From: Lachnospira sp. UBA3212
GTDB lineage: Bacteria > Bacillota > Clostridia > Lachnospirales > Lachnospiraceae
Assembly: GCA_002363615.1 (NCBI GenBank)
Contig: DEWK01000024.1
Coordinates: 1 to 64,000, forward strand
Length of the DNA stretch: 64,000 nt
Direction of reading: 5' to 3'
Shown: piece after piece, positions 50,521-60,062 of the stretch
Numbering within the stretch: the stretch's first letter is position 1
How the letters are laid out: every line of letters begins with the position of its first letter
Made by a program: the position numbers and the translations under genes
Notes under the pieces: model-generated
Told to the model about the DNA's origin: nothing
Database searches by the model: none
What the model saw: the letters and a program-made list of their open reading frames with translations, nothing else

Positions 50521-52446
50521 ATGAAAAAGAATTTATTAAAACTAGGAAAAATATCAACAGCTCTTATTGTATCCCTGGCTTTAGGGGTAGGAAGTGGACA
50601 TCCTTTATTTGCAGCAGAGTCTACCAATAACAACACAACAAATGCAGGGCCGGGACAGAATGGAGGAACCCCTCCGGAAAAACCAGATGGAGATAGTGGA
50701 GAAGCACCAAGTGGAGAGATGCCAGGTGGTGAAGCTCCAGATGGAAATACTGACGGAACTCCACCGGCCATGCCGGATGGAGAAGGCGGTGGTGGCGAAG
50801 GAGGACAGGCTCCCGGCGGTGGAGCCAATACCCAAACCTATGATTATAGCGGAACCATGAGTGGCGCCTTAACAGCAGATGGAGAAGAGGTTAGTTCTGA
50901 TGGAGAAAGCATTCGTGCAGATACCGCAGATCAGAATGCCCTTCTTGCAGAAAATGGTGGAACCTTAACCGTAAGTAATGGAAGTGTAGAAAAATCCGGA
51001 GACGATGACAATGGAGATAATTGTAACTTCTATGGAATTAACTCGATCGCCCTTGCCGTAGGTCAGGAAAGCAAGATGATTATTACGGATACTATTTTAA
51101 ATGCAATTAGTACCGGATCGAATGCTATTTTCTCTACAGACAATGCCACGGTATATAGCAAGGGAGTGACAATTACCACAAGCTCAGATAATTCCAGAGG
51201 ATTAGACGCAACCTATGGTGGAACTATTCTTGCAGACGATATGGATATTACAACACAAGGGGAACATTGTGCAAGTATTGCAACAGATCGAGGCGGTGGC
51301 TTTATTTCTGTTACAAACTCAACCTTAAGTACTGCTGGAAGTGGATCCCCTCTTCTTTATTCGACAGGAGATATTGAAGTGAACAAGGTAACTGGTACGG
51401 CTACCGGTAGCCAGATTGTGGGAATGGAAGGTTTAAATACCGTCTTGATTAATAATTCAACTTTAAGCTCCACCATCACAAAGTCAACCGCTAGTGATCC
51501 GGTGGCCAATGGAGTGATCATTTACCAGTCTACCTCAGGAGATGCAGAAACCACGACAGGTGATGCAGCCACCTTCCAAGTAGCAAACTCTACCTTATCT
51601 TCTTCCATTGAATCAGGAGCTATGTTTTATATTACCAACACTGTGGCTAACCTGGTTCTTTCAAATACCGTGTTAGACTTTGATTCAAATAAGGCAAACC
51701 TTTTAACCATCGCCGGAAATGATGCAAACTCTTGGGGAAGTGCTGGATCCAATGGTGGAACTGTAACTTTTACCGCTTTAGGCGAGACCATTAGCGGTGA
51801 TATTAGTGTAGATACTATTTCCAGTCTTGACTTTTATCTCTTAGAGGCATCTACCTATACCGGTGCAATGGCGATTACAGAAAATGCAACCAACACCAAC
51901 CCAAGTGATGCACCGATTACGGTAAATATTTCTTCTGACTCTACTTGGGTGTTAACAAAAGACACAACCATTAGCGCTTTAAATGCAGAAGAAGGTGCAA
52001 GCATTGTGGATTCAGAAGGTAAGACCGTAAGTATTGTGGTAGATGGAACTACCAAGATAAGTGGTGAAAGCAGTCTTACTCTTACCGTTAACGGTTCTTA
52101 TTCTACTAGCCTAAGCACCGGCGAGGCCAATGAATTAACAGCGGATGTGATCGATCGTTCTGAATTTGATAGCTACTATGGAGTGTCGACAGCATTTACC
52201 ATGACCGATGAAATCACTTCTAATGGGGATGATCTAGTTATCGTTGATTCAGAGGAAGATAGTCAGGAAGCTACCAGCGAGGTTAGTGAAGCTACCAGCA
52301 AAGTTAGTGAAGACACCAGCAAGGAGACCAGATCAGATGCTGTTCTTGGCTATATTCTTAGTGGTATCGTGGCGGTCCTTGCTCTTGCAGGAATTGTAGT
52401 AGGAGTAAGCAAGAAGAGAAAAAACAGAAAAAAATTAGAAGATTAG
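50521..52446 (+). CDS. Secreted beta-helix surface protein with C-terminal membrane anchor
   Basis: The 641-aa protein has a signal peptide ending HPLFAA (about 32), a Gly/Pro/Glu-rich stretch (about 40-105, GGTPPEKPDG, SGEMPGGEAPDG), a long beta-helix region of short Asn/Thr/Ser-rich repeats, a Ser/Glu/Thr stalk (EATSEVSEATSK) and a final helix AVLGYILSGIVAVLALAGIVVGV with basic tail KKRKNRKK. It is an outward-facing anchored protein. Similar Gly/Pro-rich beta-helix proteins are common in Lachnospiraceae, but no function is known. ATG 50521 follows GGGAGG. Confidence 0.82.
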   Translation: MKKNLLKLGKISTALIVSLALGVGSGHPLFAAESTNNNTTNAGPGQNGGTPPEKPDGDSGEAPSGEMPGGEAPDGNTDGTPPAMPDGEGGGGEGGQAPGGGANTQTYDYSGTMSGALTADGEEVSSDGESIRADTADQNALLAENGGTLTVSNGSVEKSGDDDNGDNCNFYGINSIALAVGQESKMIITDTILNAISTGSNAIFSTDNATVYSKGVTITTSSDNSRGLDATYGGTILADDMDITTQGEHCASIATDRGGGFISVTNSTLSTAGSGSPLLYSTGDIEVNKVTGTATGSQIVGMEGLNTVLINNSTLSSTITKSTASDPVANGVIIYQSTSGDAETTTGDAATFQVANSTLSSSIESGAMFYITNTVANLVLSNTVLDFDSNKANLLTIAGNDANSWGSAGSNGGTVTFTALGETISGDISVDTISSLDFYLLEASTYTGAMAITENATNTNPSDAPITVNISSDSTWVLTKDTTISALNAEEGASIVDSEGKTVSIVVDGTTKISGESSLTLTVNGSYSTSLSTGEANELTADVIDRSEFDSYYGVSTAFTMTDEITSNGDDLVIVDSEEDSQEATSEVSEATSKVSEDTSKETRSDAVLGYILSGIVAVLALAGIVVGVSKKRKNRKKLED

Positions 52447-52477
52447 ACAAAATATTGTTTCTCATATTATTCTCCCT

Positions 52478-52519
52478 AAAAAACAGGTTCTGTAAAGTGA
52501 TTTACAGAACTTGTTTTTT
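52478..52519 (+). terminator. Intrinsic terminator
   Basis: A 19-bp stem (AACAGGTTCTGTAAA with TTTACAGAACTTGTT, one G-U) with loop GTGA is followed by T's. Confidence 0.93.
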
Positions 52520-52560
52520 TATTTATAATAGGGGTATTTGATAGAAAAGGATGTGATCCT

Positions 52561-53811
52561 ATGGAAGAATTACATGAGATGAAGGAAGTTTCGGAATCCT
52601 TGATTTTAGTTGCTGTCTGCACCGGAGACAGCAAGGTGGTAAAGGATTCTTTAAAAGAGCTGGCAGAACTTGTTAAGACAGCTAATGCCACCGTGGTAGA
52701 TACAGTGATTCAAAACCTAGACCATGCCAACAATGGAACTTATATTGGTAAGGGAAAGATTCAGGAATTGAAGGAATTGATAGAAGAAACCGGAGCAACG
52801 GGAATCGTTTGTGACGATGAACTTTCTCCTATGCAACTTCGTAACCTTACCGATGAATTAGATACCAAGGTCATGGACCGAACCTTAATTATCCTGGATA
52901 TCTTTGCCGCAAGGGCAAAGACCAAGGAAGGAAAGATTCAGGTAGAACTTGCCCAGTTAAAGTATAATTCTACAAGGCTTGCAGGATTTGGTAAATCTAT
53001 GTCAAGATTAGGTGGAGGAATCGGAACCAGGGGACCTGGTGAAAAGAAAATTGATGTGGATCGTCGTGTGATTCGTGACCGTATTAATCAGTTAAAGGGA
53101 GAGGTGGATGAACTTGCAAAGCGCCGTGATTTAATGCGTATTAAGAGAAAAGAAAATCCAACCTTGATTGCTTCCATTGTGGGTTATACCAACGCTGGAA
53201 AATCTACCCTTTTGAATCGATTGACGGATGCGGGAGTTCTAGAAGAAGACAAATTATTTGCCACCCTAGACCCAACCACAAGAAATCTAAAGCTGCCAAG
53301 CGGTGAAGAGATTCTTTTAACAGATACGGTAGGTTTTATTAATAAGCTTCCCCACCACTTAATCGATGCCTTTCGTTCCACTTTAGAGGAGGCAAAGTTC
53401 GCAGATATTTTAATTCATGTGGTGGATGCCTCTAATCCTTTGTGTTATGAACAGATGGATGCGGTGTATGAAACCCTAAGGCAGTTGGGAGTGAAGGATA
53501 AGATTGTTATTACCCTGTTAAATAAACAGGACCTGGTACCAAAAGGGCAGGTGGTAAAAGATTTAAAAGCAGATTATGTGATTCACACCTCTATCAAAAT
53601 GGGAAGTGGTTTAGAAGACCTGACCCGTACCTTAGAAAAAATTTTAAAAGATCAAAAGGTCTATCTTGAAAAGGTATTTCCTTATTCAGAGGCTGGAACC
53701 ATTGCCAAGATTCGAAAATATGGACAGCTTTTAAGTGAGGAATACACAGGTGAGGGCATTTTCGTAAAAGCCTATGTGCCTAGGGAATTAGGAATCGATG
53801 GAAAGGAGTAA
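52561..53811 (+). CDS. hflX: GTPase HflX
   Basis: The 416-aa translational GTPase has the HflX N-terminal domain (NGTYIGKGKIQEL, CDDELSPMQLRNL), the linker GIGTRGPGEKKI and G-domain motifs G1 GYTNAGKST, G3 DTVGFI, G4 NKQD. It binds the 50S subunit and can split stalled ribosomes. Length and motifs are normal. It starts after AAAGGATG and is followed three bases later by the aminopeptidase, so the two are co-translated. Confidence 0.95.
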   Translation: MEELHEMKEVSESLILVAVCTGDSKVVKDSLKELAELVKTANATVVDTVIQNLDHANNGTYIGKGKIQELKELIEETGATGIVCDDELSPMQLRNLTDELDTKVMDRTLIILDIFAARAKTKEGKIQVELAQLKYNSTRLAGFGKSMSRLGGGIGTRGPGEKKIDVDRRVIRDRINQLKGEVDELAKRRDLMRIKRKENPTLIASIVGYTNAGKSTLLNRLTDAGVLEEDKLFATLDPTTRNLKLPSGEEILLTDTVGFINKLPHHLIDAFRSTLEEAKFADILIHVVDASNPLCYEQMDAVYETLRQLGVKDKIVITLLNKQDLVPKGQVVKDLKADYVIHTSIKMGSGLEDLTRTLEKILKDQKVYLEKVFPYSEAGTIAKIRKYGQLLSEEYTGEGIFVKAYVPRELGIDGKE

Positions 53812-53814
53812 CAA

Positions 53815-55194
53815 ATGGAAAGACCAAACGCTTGGAAAAGTTATAGTAAAAAAGAACTCAAGGAACTTGAAAAATTAAATAAGGGATACATGGACTTTCT
53901 TAGTTATGGCAAGACCGAACGCATGAATTGCAAGCAGTCGGTGGACGCCTTAAGGAAAGCAGGTTATGAAGATTTAGAAGACTTGAAGAAGGCGAATAAA
54001 CAATTAAAGGCTGGAGATAAGGTCTATGCGGTTAATATGGGTAAGTCTTTGGTGGCTTGGCAGATTGGAACCGAACCTATGGAGGCTGGAATGAACATCC
54101 TTGGTGCACATATTGATTCTCCTCGTATGGATATTAAGCAGAATCCTTTGTATGAGGACCATGACATGGCATATTTGGATACCCATTACTATGGTGGAAT
54201 CAAGAAATGGCAGTGGGTAACCCTTCCTTTGGCTATCCACGGAGTAGTGGTAAAAAAGGATGGAAGTAAGGTAGAGATTCATGTGGGAGAAAAGGAAGAT
54301 GATCCGGTCTTTTGCGTGACAGATCTTTTGATCCACCTTTCTCGTGACCTTCAGCAGAAGAAGGCAGCCACCGTAATCGAAGGAGAGAAATTAGATCTCC
54401 TGGTGGGAAGTATGCCTCTTGCTAAGGAGGAAAAGGATGCGGTAACCGCTGGTGTCTTAAAGATTTTAAAGGACCAGTACCAGATGGAGGAAGAGGACTT
54501 CCTTTCGGCAGAACTTGAAGTGGTACCTGCAGGAAAGGCAAGGGAAGCAGGTTTTGACCGTTCTATGATTATGGCTTATGGCCAGGATGATTCTGTATGT
54601 GCATACACCTCCTTGGTGGCTATGCTGGAGGTAAATGATCCGGAAGTGACTTCCTGCCTTCTTTTAGTGGATAAGGAGGAAATCGGAAGCGTAGGTGCGA
54701 CAGGTATGCAGTCTCGTTTCTTTGAAAATGCGCTGGCTGAGGTGATGAATCTTGCAGGTCAGTATAGCGATCTTACGATGAGAAGATGTCTTGCTAATTC
54801 TTCTATGCTTTCTTCCGATGTAAGTGCGGGCTATGATCCTCTTTATGCCCAGGCATTTGAGGCAAAGAATGCGGCATTTTTAGGCCGTGGTCTGGTATTT
54901 AATAAATTTACCGGAAGTGGCGGAAAGAGCGGCTCCAACGATGCCAATGCGGAATTTGTTGCAAGAATCCGTGATATTATGGATGGAAACAAGGTTCACT
55001 ACCAGTTTGCAGAATTAGGTTCGGTAGACCAGGGTGGTGGTGGAACCATCGCATATATTATGGCTCTTTATGGCATGGAAGTAATTGACTCAGGAGTAGC
55101 CGTTTTAAATATGCATGCCCCTTGGGAAATTACCAGTAAAGCAGATGTTTATGAGGCGAAAAAAGGCTATGTAGCCTTCCTAAAAGAAGCATAA
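53815..55194 (+). CDS. M18-family aminopeptidase
   Basis: The 459-aa dizinc aminopeptidase has the metal motifs NILGAHIDSPRMD, LLVDKEEIGSVGATGMQS, SSDVSAGYDP and the terminal NMHAPWE, with SGSGGKSGSNDANAEF near the active site (clostridial aminopeptidase I group). It removes N-terminal residues in the cytoplasm. It begins three bases after hflX and is closed by a terminator. Confidence 0.93.
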   Translation: MERPNAWKSYSKKELKELEKLNKGYMDFLSYGKTERMNCKQSVDALRKAGYEDLEDLKKANKQLKAGDKVYAVNMGKSLVAWQIGTEPMEAGMNILGAHIDSPRMDIKQNPLYEDHDMAYLDTHYYGGIKKWQWVTLPLAIHGVVVKKDGSKVEIHVGEKEDDPVFCVTDLLIHLSRDLQQKKAATVIEGEKLDLLVGSMPLAKEEKDAVTAGVLKILKDQYQMEEEDFLSAELEVVPAGKAREAGFDRSMIMAYGQDDSVCAYTSLVAMLEVNDPEVTSCLLLVDKEEIGSVGATGMQSRFFENALAEVMNLAGQYSDLTMRRCLANSSMLSSDVSAGYDPLYAQAFEAKNAAFLGRGLVFNKFTGSGGKSGSNDANAEFVARIRDIMDGNKVHYQFAELGSVDQGGGGTIAYIMALYGMEVIDSGVAVLNMHAPWEITSKADVYEAKKGYVAFLKEA

Positions 55195-55202
55195 GAGATG
55201 AT

Positions 55203-55230
55203 AAAAAAGTGGCAAGCGTCACTTTTTTTT
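55203..55230 (+). terminator. Intrinsic terminator after the aminopeptidase
   Basis: AAAAAAGTGGC pairs with GTCACTTTTTT around AAGC, followed by more T. Confidence 0.88.
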
Positions 55231-55294
55231 ATATTTTTTCTATGGTATACTTGAAGGGGTAATGTTGGGTGTTTAGTCAGACGGGAGGCTATCG

Positions 55295-57058
55295 ATGAAA
55301 CAATTTCAATTTTTCTATGAGGATGAGAAGACATTTTTAAAAGAAGTAAGAAAAATCAAGCAGTGGTGTGATCGAAAACTCTGCTCAAATCTGGTTTTTC
55401 ATATTTTTACGCTTACTGCAATCAAGGAGAAGATTACACATGTAGCTACAATTATTGAGAATGAGATTCCTAAAGCCTATATTTGTGCCTCTTCTTCTGC
55501 GGGAAACATTGCAGATGGACTCCTGGGAGAAGGCGAAATTCTAGTAATCTGTAATATCTATGAATATGACAGTACAAGGGTGAAAATTCTTCAGGGAGAT
55601 ATTTCTAATCCCGAGAGCATTGGGAAATTTGAGAAAGAAGTATTTGAATTTTTGGGACAGAATTCATGGGTGAAGGCTATGGAAGTTTTAATAACTTCGA
55701 AAGGTTTAAATACAAATTTTTGGAATGATGAGCACATAGATTTTCCTAAGAACATTACGGTGTTTGGAGGTTCGTCCTTTAATACGGGATTTGATGATAA
55801 AAACTGTGTTTATTCCAATGTAGGTGGTTATTCCAAGATGGGAATTGTTCTTGTGCTTTATGGAGGAGAAGATTTTTATATTTCCACCGACCTGGTTCTT
55901 GGATGGAAGCCTTTGGGCCGAACACTTACCATTACAAAAAACCATGATTGTGTTTTAGATGAGCTGGATGGAAAGCCAGCCTTTGAGGTGTACTACAAAT
56001 ATCTTAGTGTAAAAAATGACATAGGATTTTTCAAAAATTCCATTGAATTTCCATTTTCCTTTACCCACAAAGGAACGGATTGTTTAAGAATTCCAACGGG
56101 CAGAACCAGTCAAAATGGTCTGCAGATGAACAGTGGCATCTATGAAAATTCCAAGGTGCGAATTTCTTATGGAGATCCAGATGCCATCTTGGATCAGGTG
56201 CGATCTGCAGGAGAAAAGTTATCTTTCTTCCAGCCGGAACAGATTATGGTATATTCCTGTGCCAGCAGAAAGGACTTCTGGGGAGAGGAAGACGTTAGTC
56301 TTGAAACCAGTCCCCTTCAGCAAATTGCCCCTACCACAGGCTTTTATACTTCTGGGGAATACCTAAGTTGTAATGGCTATATTACCAACCACAATGTGGC
56401 CATGGTTATTGTGGGTCTGCGAGAGGGAGAGAAGGAGGAGGATAAGGTACCATTTGAGATGCCAATCGTAGAATTTTCCGGTAAAATCGGAATGATTAAC
56501 CGTCTGGCAAACTTTGTACAGGTTTCTAACGATGAACTAGAAGAAGCCAATAGAAAACTTGCCCTGGCTGCAAAGACCGATGGCATGACAGGTCTTTATA
56601 ATCGTATGGAAGAAAAGGAGCAGATTTCAAAGGTTATGGACAGTCTTCATCAAGGAAATATTCGTCACGCTTCCCTGATTATGTTTGACCTGGATGATTT
56701 TAAAAGGGTCAATGATTTCTACGGTCATGCAGAAGGGGATGCGGTAATCTTAGGCCTTTGTAAAATCATAAAGGAAGGCCTTGACAAGGATTCTTCTTGC
56801 GGAGCCGCCGGTCGTTGGGGCGGCGAAGAGTTTATGTTAGTGCTTCCGGAAGTGGATGGACAAAAGGCTCTTGAGGTGGCCGAGAATTATCGTCGTAAGT
56901 TTGAAACTACTACCTATACCCATGCACCTAGTCAAACTACCAGTGTAGGAGTGACGGAAATTTTAAAGGGAGATAACTTAGATGATGTGTGTATTCGTGT
57001 GGATAATGCCCTTTACGAAGCCAAGCAAACCGGGAAAAATAAGGTAGTGATCCATTAG
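55295..57058 (+). CDS. FIST-domain diguanylate cyclase
   Basis: The 587-aa soluble protein has an N-terminal FIST domain (about 25-215; CASSSAGNIADG, FGGSSFNTG) with a FIST_C part (about 225-380), a short coiled coil and a GGDEF domain (about 425-587) with intact GGEEF at residues 509-513 and DLDDFKRVND. It should make c-di-GMP. No RxxD inhibition site is seen just before GGEEF. FIST domains are thought to bind small ligands such as amino acids. It is monocistronic, ATG 55295 after GGGAGG, and opposes the EAL proteins encoded at 34-42 kb. Confidence 0.9.
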   Translation: MKQFQFFYEDEKTFLKEVRKIKQWCDRKLCSNLVFHIFTLTAIKEKITHVATIIENEIPKAYICASSSAGNIADGLLGEGEILVICNIYEYDSTRVKILQGDISNPESIGKFEKEVFEFLGQNSWVKAMEVLITSKGLNTNFWNDEHIDFPKNITVFGGSSFNTGFDDKNCVYSNVGGYSKMGIVLVLYGGEDFYISTDLVLGWKPLGRTLTITKNHDCVLDELDGKPAFEVYYKYLSVKNDIGFFKNSIEFPFSFTHKGTDCLRIPTGRTSQNGLQMNSGIYENSKVRISYGDPDAILDQVRSAGEKLSFFQPEQIMVYSCASRKDFWGEEDVSLETSPLQQIAPTTGFYTSGEYLSCNGYITNHNVAMVIVGLREGEKEEDKVPFEMPIVEFSGKIGMINRLANFVQVSNDELEEANRKLALAAKTDGMTGLYNRMEEKEQISKVMDSLHQGNIRHASLIMFDLDDFKRVNDFYGHAEGDAVILGLCKIIKEGLDKDSSCGAAGRWGGEEFMLVLPEVDGQKALEVAENYRRKFETTTYTHAPSQTTSVGVTEILKGDNLDDVCIRVDNALYEAKQTGKNKVVIH

Positions 57059-57081
57059 TTAGAAATTTTTGAAAAAAATGC

Positions 57082-57110
57082 TTGCTTTTTTCTTTGACTA
57101 TGTATATAAT
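57082..57110 (+). promoter_or_regulatory. Promoter of tRNA-Gln
   Basis: TTGCTT (57082-57087), 17 bases, TATAAT (57105-57110), 38 bases before the mature tRNA. Confidence 0.75.
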
Positions 57111-57148
57111 AACATTCGTTGCAAGCGCTTTACTTGTGACGAATATAT

Positions 57149-57221
57149 AGGGATATAGTTCAGTTGGTAGAACGCTAGATTCTGACTCTAGAGGTCGCAG
57201 GTTCAAGTCCTGCTATCCTTG
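57149..57221 (+). tRNA. tRNA-Gln (CTG anticodon)
   Basis: The cloverleaf folds fully: acceptor AGGGATA with TATCCTT, D arm around AGTTGGTAG, anticodon stem CTAGA/TCTAG with loop TTCTGAC (anticodon CTG, reading CAG), T arm GCAGG-TTCAAGT-CCTGC, discriminator G. CCA is not encoded. It is a single-gene unit with its own promoter and terminator. Confidence 0.93.
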
Positions 57222-57248
57222 CTTTCATAGCTTTTATAGCTTTTCAAG

Positions 57249-57275
57249 CAGCTGGTCTGGCCGGCTGTTTTTTTT
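57249..57275 (+). terminator. Intrinsic terminator after tRNA-Gln
   Basis: CAGCTGG pairs with CCGGCTG (one G-U) around TCTGG, followed by T8. Confidence 0.88.
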
Positions 57276-57392
57276 ATCTCTTAATGTGAGTTTACAAAGC
57301 TTTCTTGACCGTGGTATAATTTCACTAGAATATGCGGTAAATAAGCCATATTTTATTACATATGCGTTGATTTACTAGAAGAGGGGGCAGTT

Positions 57393-59330
57393 ATGGCACG
57401 TATTACAGAATTTGATCAATATCTTTTTGGGGAAGGAACTCATTATGATATTTATGATAAGCTAGGTGCACATTTAGGCCAGTTAGATGGCCGAGAGGGT
57501 GTCTGGTTTGCTACTTGGGCACCTCATGCAGTGGATGTTTCGGTAGTGGGAGACTTTAATGGATGGGATCCTAAAGCTTGTAAGATGGAAAAACTTGGGA
57601 AAGGTGGTATTTGGGAATGCTTTGTAGCTGGCGCCTGCCTGGGACAACTTTATAAGTTTTTCATTACAGGAAGTGATGGAACAAGTCACTATAAATCAGA
57701 TCCCTTTGCCTTTGGGACAGAACTTAGACCGGGAACGGCATCCAAGGTGGTAGATCTTTCTAGTTATACCTGGACAGATGACAAGTATATGAAGGAGCGG
57801 AAGAAGCGAAAAAATATGGGACTTAGCGATCCCATGGCGATTTATGAGGTTCATTTGGGATCCTGGAAAAAGGAAGCTGGAGCAGGAGAAGACAACGGCT
57901 TTTATAATTATCGTAAGGCAGCAGAGGAATTAGGAGCCTATGTTTCAGAGATGGGGTATACCCACGTAGAGTTAATGGGAATCGCAGAACATCCTTTTGA
58001 TGGCTCTTGGGGTTATCAGGTAACCGGATATTTTGCTCCTACTTCGAGGTACGGAGAGCCAGAGGATTTCAAGTATTTGGTAGATCATTTACATAGTCTT
58101 GGAATTGGTGTCATCTTAGACTGGGTACCAGCTCATTTTCCAAAGGATGAGTCTGGACTTGCCTTGTATGATGGTAGTCCAACCTTTGAATATGCGGATC
58201 CTAGAAAAGGAGAGCATCCGGATTGGGGAACCAAGGTCTTTGACTATGGAAAGAATGAAGTGAAAAACTTTTTGATGGCAAACGCACTCTTTTGGATTCT
58301 GGAATACCATGTGGATGGTCTTCGAGTAGATGCAGTGGCTTCGATGCTGTATTTGGACTATGGACGTAGGGGTGGCCAGTGGATTCCAAACAAGTATGGG
58401 GACAATAAAAATCTGGAGGCCATTGAATTTTTTCACCACTTAAGTTCTATTTTAAAGTGGAAGCAGCCGGATGCTTATCTGATTGCAGAGGAATCAACCG
58501 CCTGGCCAAATGTCACCAAAAAGCCGGAGGAAGACGGCCTTGGTTTTACTTATAAGTGGAACATGGGCTGGATGAATGATTTCTTAGAGTATGTGAAGCT
58601 AGATCCAATCTATAAAAAGAATAATCACAATAAGATGACCTTTGGTCTTACCTATTGCTTTAGCGAGAATTTTATTTTGGTGATTTCTCACGATGAGGTA
58701 GTTCATTTAAAATGCTCTATGTTAGAAAAGATGCCGGGCTATCCTAAGGATAAGTTTGAAAATTTAAAGACGGCTTATACCTTTATGTTTGGACATCCGG
58801 GGAAGAAACTTCTTTTCATGGGACAGGATTTTGCCCAGTCCCATGAGTGGACGGAGAAACATCAATTGGACTGGTTCCAGTTAGAGGATGAAAATCACAA
58901 AGATGTGTGGGAATATGTGAAAAAATTACTTCATATCTACCGATCTTATCCGTCTCTTTACAGGGATTCAGAGGGGTATCAGACCTTTGAATGGATCAAT
59001 GCAGATGACCGAGATCGTTCTATTTTCAGTTTCTACCGTAAGGAGCCGGAAAGTTTGGATCATGCTCTTTTATTTGTCCACAACTTTACGCCTGTGAACC
59101 GGGACTACTATCGGGTAGGCGTTCCGGTAGCAGGAACCTATGAACTGCTTTTATCTTCTAAGGATAGAAATCGAAAACTGAAGCTGGAGGCTAAGGAAGG
59201 GGAATGTGACAAGCGTCCATACTACCTAGAGTTTGATCTTAGGGGATTGGAATCTGTAATCTTTCAGTTCCCAAAATCCAAGAAAACGGTCTCAAGAAGA
59301 AAGAAGAATAAGAATAAGAATAAAAAGTAA
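57393..59330 (+). CDS. glgB: 1,4-alpha-glucan branching enzyme
   Basis: The 645-aa GH13 enzyme has an N-terminal CBM48 domain (VSVVGDFNGWDPKACKM), the TIM barrel with GSWGYQVTGYFAPTSRYG, nucleophile Asp in DGLRVDAVASML, acid Glu in LIAEESTAW and ISHDEVVH, and a C-terminal beta domain. It makes alpha-1,6 branches in glycogen. A Lys/Asn-rich tail (KKNKNKNKK) encoded by AAG/AAT repeats extends the C-terminus. ATG 57393 follows GAGGGGG. It is not clustered with other glg genes here. Confidence 0.94.
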   Translation: MARITEFDQYLFGEGTHYDIYDKLGAHLGQLDGREGVWFATWAPHAVDVSVVGDFNGWDPKACKMEKLGKGGIWECFVAGACLGQLYKFFITGSDGTSHYKSDPFAFGTELRPGTASKVVDLSSYTWTDDKYMKERKKRKNMGLSDPMAIYEVHLGSWKKEAGAGEDNGFYNYRKAAEELGAYVSEMGYTHVELMGIAEHPFDGSWGYQVTGYFAPTSRYGEPEDFKYLVDHLHSLGIGVILDWVPAHFPKDESGLALYDGSPTFEYADPRKGEHPDWGTKVFDYGKNEVKNFLMANALFWILEYHVDGLRVDAVASMLYLDYGRRGGQWIPNKYGDNKNLEAIEFFHHLSSILKWKQPDAYLIAEESTAWPNVTKKPEEDGLGFTYKWNMGWMNDFLEYVKLDPIYKKNNHNKMTFGLTYCFSENFILVISHDEVVHLKCSMLEKMPGYPKDKFENLKTAYTFMFGHPGKKLLFMGQDFAQSHEWTEKHQLDWFQLEDENHKDVWEYVKKLLHIYRSYPSLYRDSEGYQTFEWINADDRDRSIFSFYRKEPESLDHALLFVHNFTPVNRDYYRVGVPVAGTYELLLSSKDRNRKLKLEAKEGECDKRPYYLEFDLRGLESVIFQFPKSKKTVSRRKKNKNKNKK

Positions 59331-59335
59331 GAAGA

Positions 59336-59362
59336 ACCGCTGGCAGATGCCGGCGGTTTTTT
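59336..59362 (+). terminator. Intrinsic terminator after glgB
   Basis: ACCGCTGGC pairs with GCCGGCGGT around a short loop, followed by T6. Confidence 0.9.
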
Positions 59363-59474
59363 AGTGGAAATAACTCTGAATAGTTTATCCTGGTCTATTT
59401 ACATTTTCAAATATCGCATATATAATTATCATGTAACAAATAATATGTGTTGTCTAAGCAGAAAGGAGGGAAAG

Positions 59475-60062
59475 TTGTGGACCTGGGAAGAGTACTTTGT
59501 TTTATGTATCCTTCTTTTGGCATGTGGTCTTAGTGATCTGGCCTTTGGGAAAATCAGGAATGGATGGATTCTTTTGGGACTTCTATTTCAATTTCTGATA
59601 AATGTATGGAATCTGTGTTTTTTAAGACCATTTTGTTGGAAGGAGTTGTTAGGGGGACTGGGTTTGACTTTGGTCTTACAGATTTTAACATTGTTTCTAT
59701 TAAAGCCACTATTTCAAATTCGGGTATTAGGTGGTGGAGATATTAAACTATTCTGTGTGGTATGTGGGATAGGGGATTTACAAATGTATGGAAAGGTTTT
59801 TCTATTGTCATTTCTTGTGGCAGGTTTTATGAGTCTTTGGAAGATGTTAAGACGTAGAGAAGTGAAGGGAAGACTAAATCATTTATTATCCTATCTCCAA
59901 AGCTTTAGGCTTTGGTTTTCTTTTTTTAAAAAGGATCTTATGCTTCCCTATCCGGGATATTCCACCAGGGAAAAAGATAATGGAATTTGTTTTGGAATGG
60001 CAATTTTTCTTGGCATGGTGCTTGCTTTGCTGATTCCAAGAGAGGCGTGGGTTGTTTTATGA
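59475..60062 (+). CDS. tadV: Prepilin peptidase (TadV/CpaA-like, A24)
   Basis: The 195-aa membrane aspartate protease has the first catalytic Asp in ACGLSDLAFGKIRN and the second in the GxGD motif LGGGDIKL. It cleaves leader peptides of Flp prepilins and pseudopilins. TTG 59475 is chosen because AAGGAGGG precedes it; the longer frame from 59364 includes leader sequence. It starts the Tad locus and overlaps the next gene by four bases. Membrane helices fill most of the protein. Confidence 0.87.
   Translation: MWTWEEYFVLCILLLACGLSDLAFGKIRNGWILLGLLFQFLINVWNLCFLRPFCWKELLGGLGLTLVLQILTLFLLKPLFQIRVLGGGDIKLFCVVCGIGDLQMYGKVFLLSFLVAGFMSLWKMLRRREVKGRLNHLLSYLQSFRLWFSFFKKDLMLPYPGYSTREKDNGICFGMAIFLGMVLALLIPREAWVVL

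Noticed and set aside
57095..57110. TTGACT close to TATAAT upstream of the tRNA as the promoter
   Set aside because: The gap is only five bases; TTGCTT with a 17-base gap fits instead.
59290..59330. Lys/Asn tail of GlgB as a frameshift artefact
   Set aside because: The frame stays open to a normal stop and a terminator follows; a simple basic tail is more likely.
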